A stretch of 64,000 nt of DNA from Tistrella mobilis KA081020-065 (GTDB lineage: Bacteria > Pseudomonadota > Alphaproteobacteria > Tistrellales > Tistrellaceae): assembly GCF_000264455.2 (NCBI RefSeq), contig NC_017956.1, positions 1,533,501 through 1,597,500 of the forward strand, in the 5' to 3' direction. Each line of letters opens with the position of its first letter. Positions within the stretch are counted from its first letter, which is position 1. The position numbers and the translations under genes were made by a program. Shown one piece after another: positions 62,945-64,000 of the stretch. Under the pieces are notes generated by a model. The model saw nothing but the letters and a program-made list of their open reading frames with translations, did not search any database and had not been told where the DNA came from.

Positions 62945-64000
62945 ATGACGCAGTCGTCCCGTCATCCCGAGACCACCGGCGCCAATGTCCCGGTCACCGA
63001 CGAGCCTCTGCCCTACTGGGCATCGAGCTATCCGCCGGGCATCGACTGGCGCCTGCCCTGGCAGCCGCGGGCGGTGACGACGGTGCTGGCCTCGGCCGTG
63101 GCCGAATTCGGCCCGAAGCCGATGGTCTCCTTCGGTGAGACCAGCTTCACCTATGCCGAGATCGACCGGCTGTCAGACCGCGCTGCGGCGGGGCTCGCGC
63201 GGCTGGGGGTGGGGCCGGGGCGGCAGCTGGGGCTTTATCTGCCCAACACGCCCGTCTATCCGATCATGTTCTTTGCCGCGATGAAGCTGGGCGCGATCGT
63301 GGTGAATATGAGCCCGCTCGACGCGCTGCGCGAGCTGCGCCACAAGGTGGAGGACGGCCAGGTGGCCGTGCTGGTGACCCTGGCCCTGCCGCCCTTTGCC
63401 GAGACCGCGCTGAAGCTGGCCGACGAGACCGGGCTCGGCACGCTGGTGATGGCCCGGCGGCCCGACGGTCTGCCCGGCGATGGGCCGGTCCCGCTGCCCG
63501 ACGACCCGCGGGTGCATGACTATCAGGACGTCATCGCCTGTACCGACCCGGTGACGCCGGCCGCGATTGCCGATCCGGCCGAAGAGGTGGCGGTGCTGCA
63601 ATATACCGGCGGAACCACCGGCGTGCCCAAGGCCGCGATGCTGACCCACGCCAATCTGATGGTGGCGACGGAGATGCAGCATGCCTGGACGATGACCGGA
63701 GAGGATGCGCTGCTGAAGCGCGGCGAAGAGACCATGCTGCTGGTCCTGCCGCTGTTCCATATCTACGCGCTGTCCCCCTGCTTCCTGCGGGCGGTCGATG
63801 CGGGCTGGCATGTGATCCTGCATCCGCGTTTCGACGCGGCTACGGTGCTGCGCGATCTGTCTGCCCGCAAGGTGACCATCTTCCCCGGCGTGCCCACCAT
63901 GTATACCGCCATGCTGGCGCTGCCCGAGTTCCGCCAGACCGATCTCTCGGCGCTGAAGACCTGTGCGTCGGGTGGGGCGCCGCTGCCGGTCGAGGTGCGC
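62945..64000 (+). CDS. long-chain acyl-CoA synthetase, N-terminal part, truncated by window end
   Basis: The frame is open to the last base, giving 352 residues. It shows the FadD-type start PYWASSYPPGIDWRL, A3 LQYTGGTTGVPKAAMLTHANL (about 219-239) and PLFHIYAL, all typical of fatty-acid CoA ligases. The ATG at 62945 has AAGAGGG 5-6 nt upstream; GTG 62885 in the same frame is less likely. A locally AT-rich stretch (62755-62860) before it, with TTGACG at 62755, probably holds the promoter. Confidence 0.9.
   Translation, partial: MTQSSRHPETTGANVPVTDEPLPYWASSYPPGIDWRLPWQPRAVTTVLASAVAEFGPKPMVSFGETSFTYAEIDRLSDRAAAGLARLGVGPGRQLGLYLPNTPVYPIMFFAAMKLGAIVVNMSPLDALRELRHKVEDGQVAVLVTLALPPFAETALKLADETGLGTLVMARRPDGLPGDGPVPLPDDPRVHDYQDVIACTDPVTPAAIADPAEEVAVLQYTGGTTGVPKAAMLTHANLMVATEMQHAWTMTGEDALLKRGEETMLLVLPLFHIYALSPCFLRAVDAGWHVILHPRFDAATVLRDLSARKVTIFPGVPTMYTAMLALPEFRQTDLSALKTCASGGAPLPVEVR

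Overview
This is a GC-rich (roughly 68-70 percent by eye) bacterial chromosome segment packed with about 55 genes on both strands. Gene content (Fur-family Zur, FCD-type GntR, several TRAP transporters, Mla-type lipid transport, CaiB CoA-transferases, acetone carboxylase) and codon use suggest an environmental alphaproteobacterium of the Rhodospirillales/Tistrella type. That placement is an inference, because no rRNA or tRNA gene is present. I see no CRISPR array, prophage or insertion sequence. Both window edges cut an acyl-CoA synthetase gene.

Layout. 1-5.9 kb: end of an acyl-CoA synthetase, then a TetR regulator with its operator and an RND efflux pump (membrane-fusion lipoprotein and permease). 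6-9.4 kb: divergent zinc uptake locus, znuA against zur-znuC-znuB, with a Zur-like operator. 9.5-15 kb: a DUF900-type hydrolase and a PotDABC-type polyamine ABC operon. 15-19 kb: universal stress protein, MFS exporter, HAD phosphatase, solitary prepilin peptidase. 19-22.8 kb: Mla-type lipid ABC system (lipoprotein, MlaD, MlaF, MlaE with a fused STAS-like domain). 22.9-34.4 kb: catabolic island with a MatB-like malonyl-CoA synthetase, two crotonases, a GntR regulator, a TRAP transporter, a CaiB CoA-transferase, an HSL-type hydrolase, a degenerate receiver-like protein and an amidase. 34.5-38 kb: GST, DsbA/HCCA-isomerase-like protein, aldo/keto reductase, nitroreductase. 38-45.4 kb: an MHYT histidine kinase and a five-gene Dpp-type ABC operon. 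45.3-52.6 kb (minus strand): IclR regulator, TAXI receptor, fused TRAP permease, M14-type deacylase, molybdopterin oxidoreductase. 52.8-61.2 kb: DMT permease, then acetone carboxylase acxABC divergent from a sigma-54 activator. 61.2-64 kb: isochorismatase-like hydrolase, atypical CDF protein, start of an acyl-CoA synthetase.

How it fits together. The window is mostly substrate uptake plus first-step catabolism, each module paired with its own regulator. The most suggestive module is 22.9-31.3 kb. A dicarboxylate-type TRAP importer sits beside a malonyl-CoA-synthetase-like ligase, and both crotonases lack the hydratase glutamates but carry a Tyr at the position used by methylmalonyl-CoA decarboxylase. 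That could be a malonate-type assimilation route without MatA. The clearest regulatory architecture is at acxABC: a consensus -24/-12 promoter, a 19-bp palindrome upstream, and a divergent GAF-AAA-Fis activator. Palindromes next to the tetR, zur, gntR and iclR starts suggest local autoregulation.
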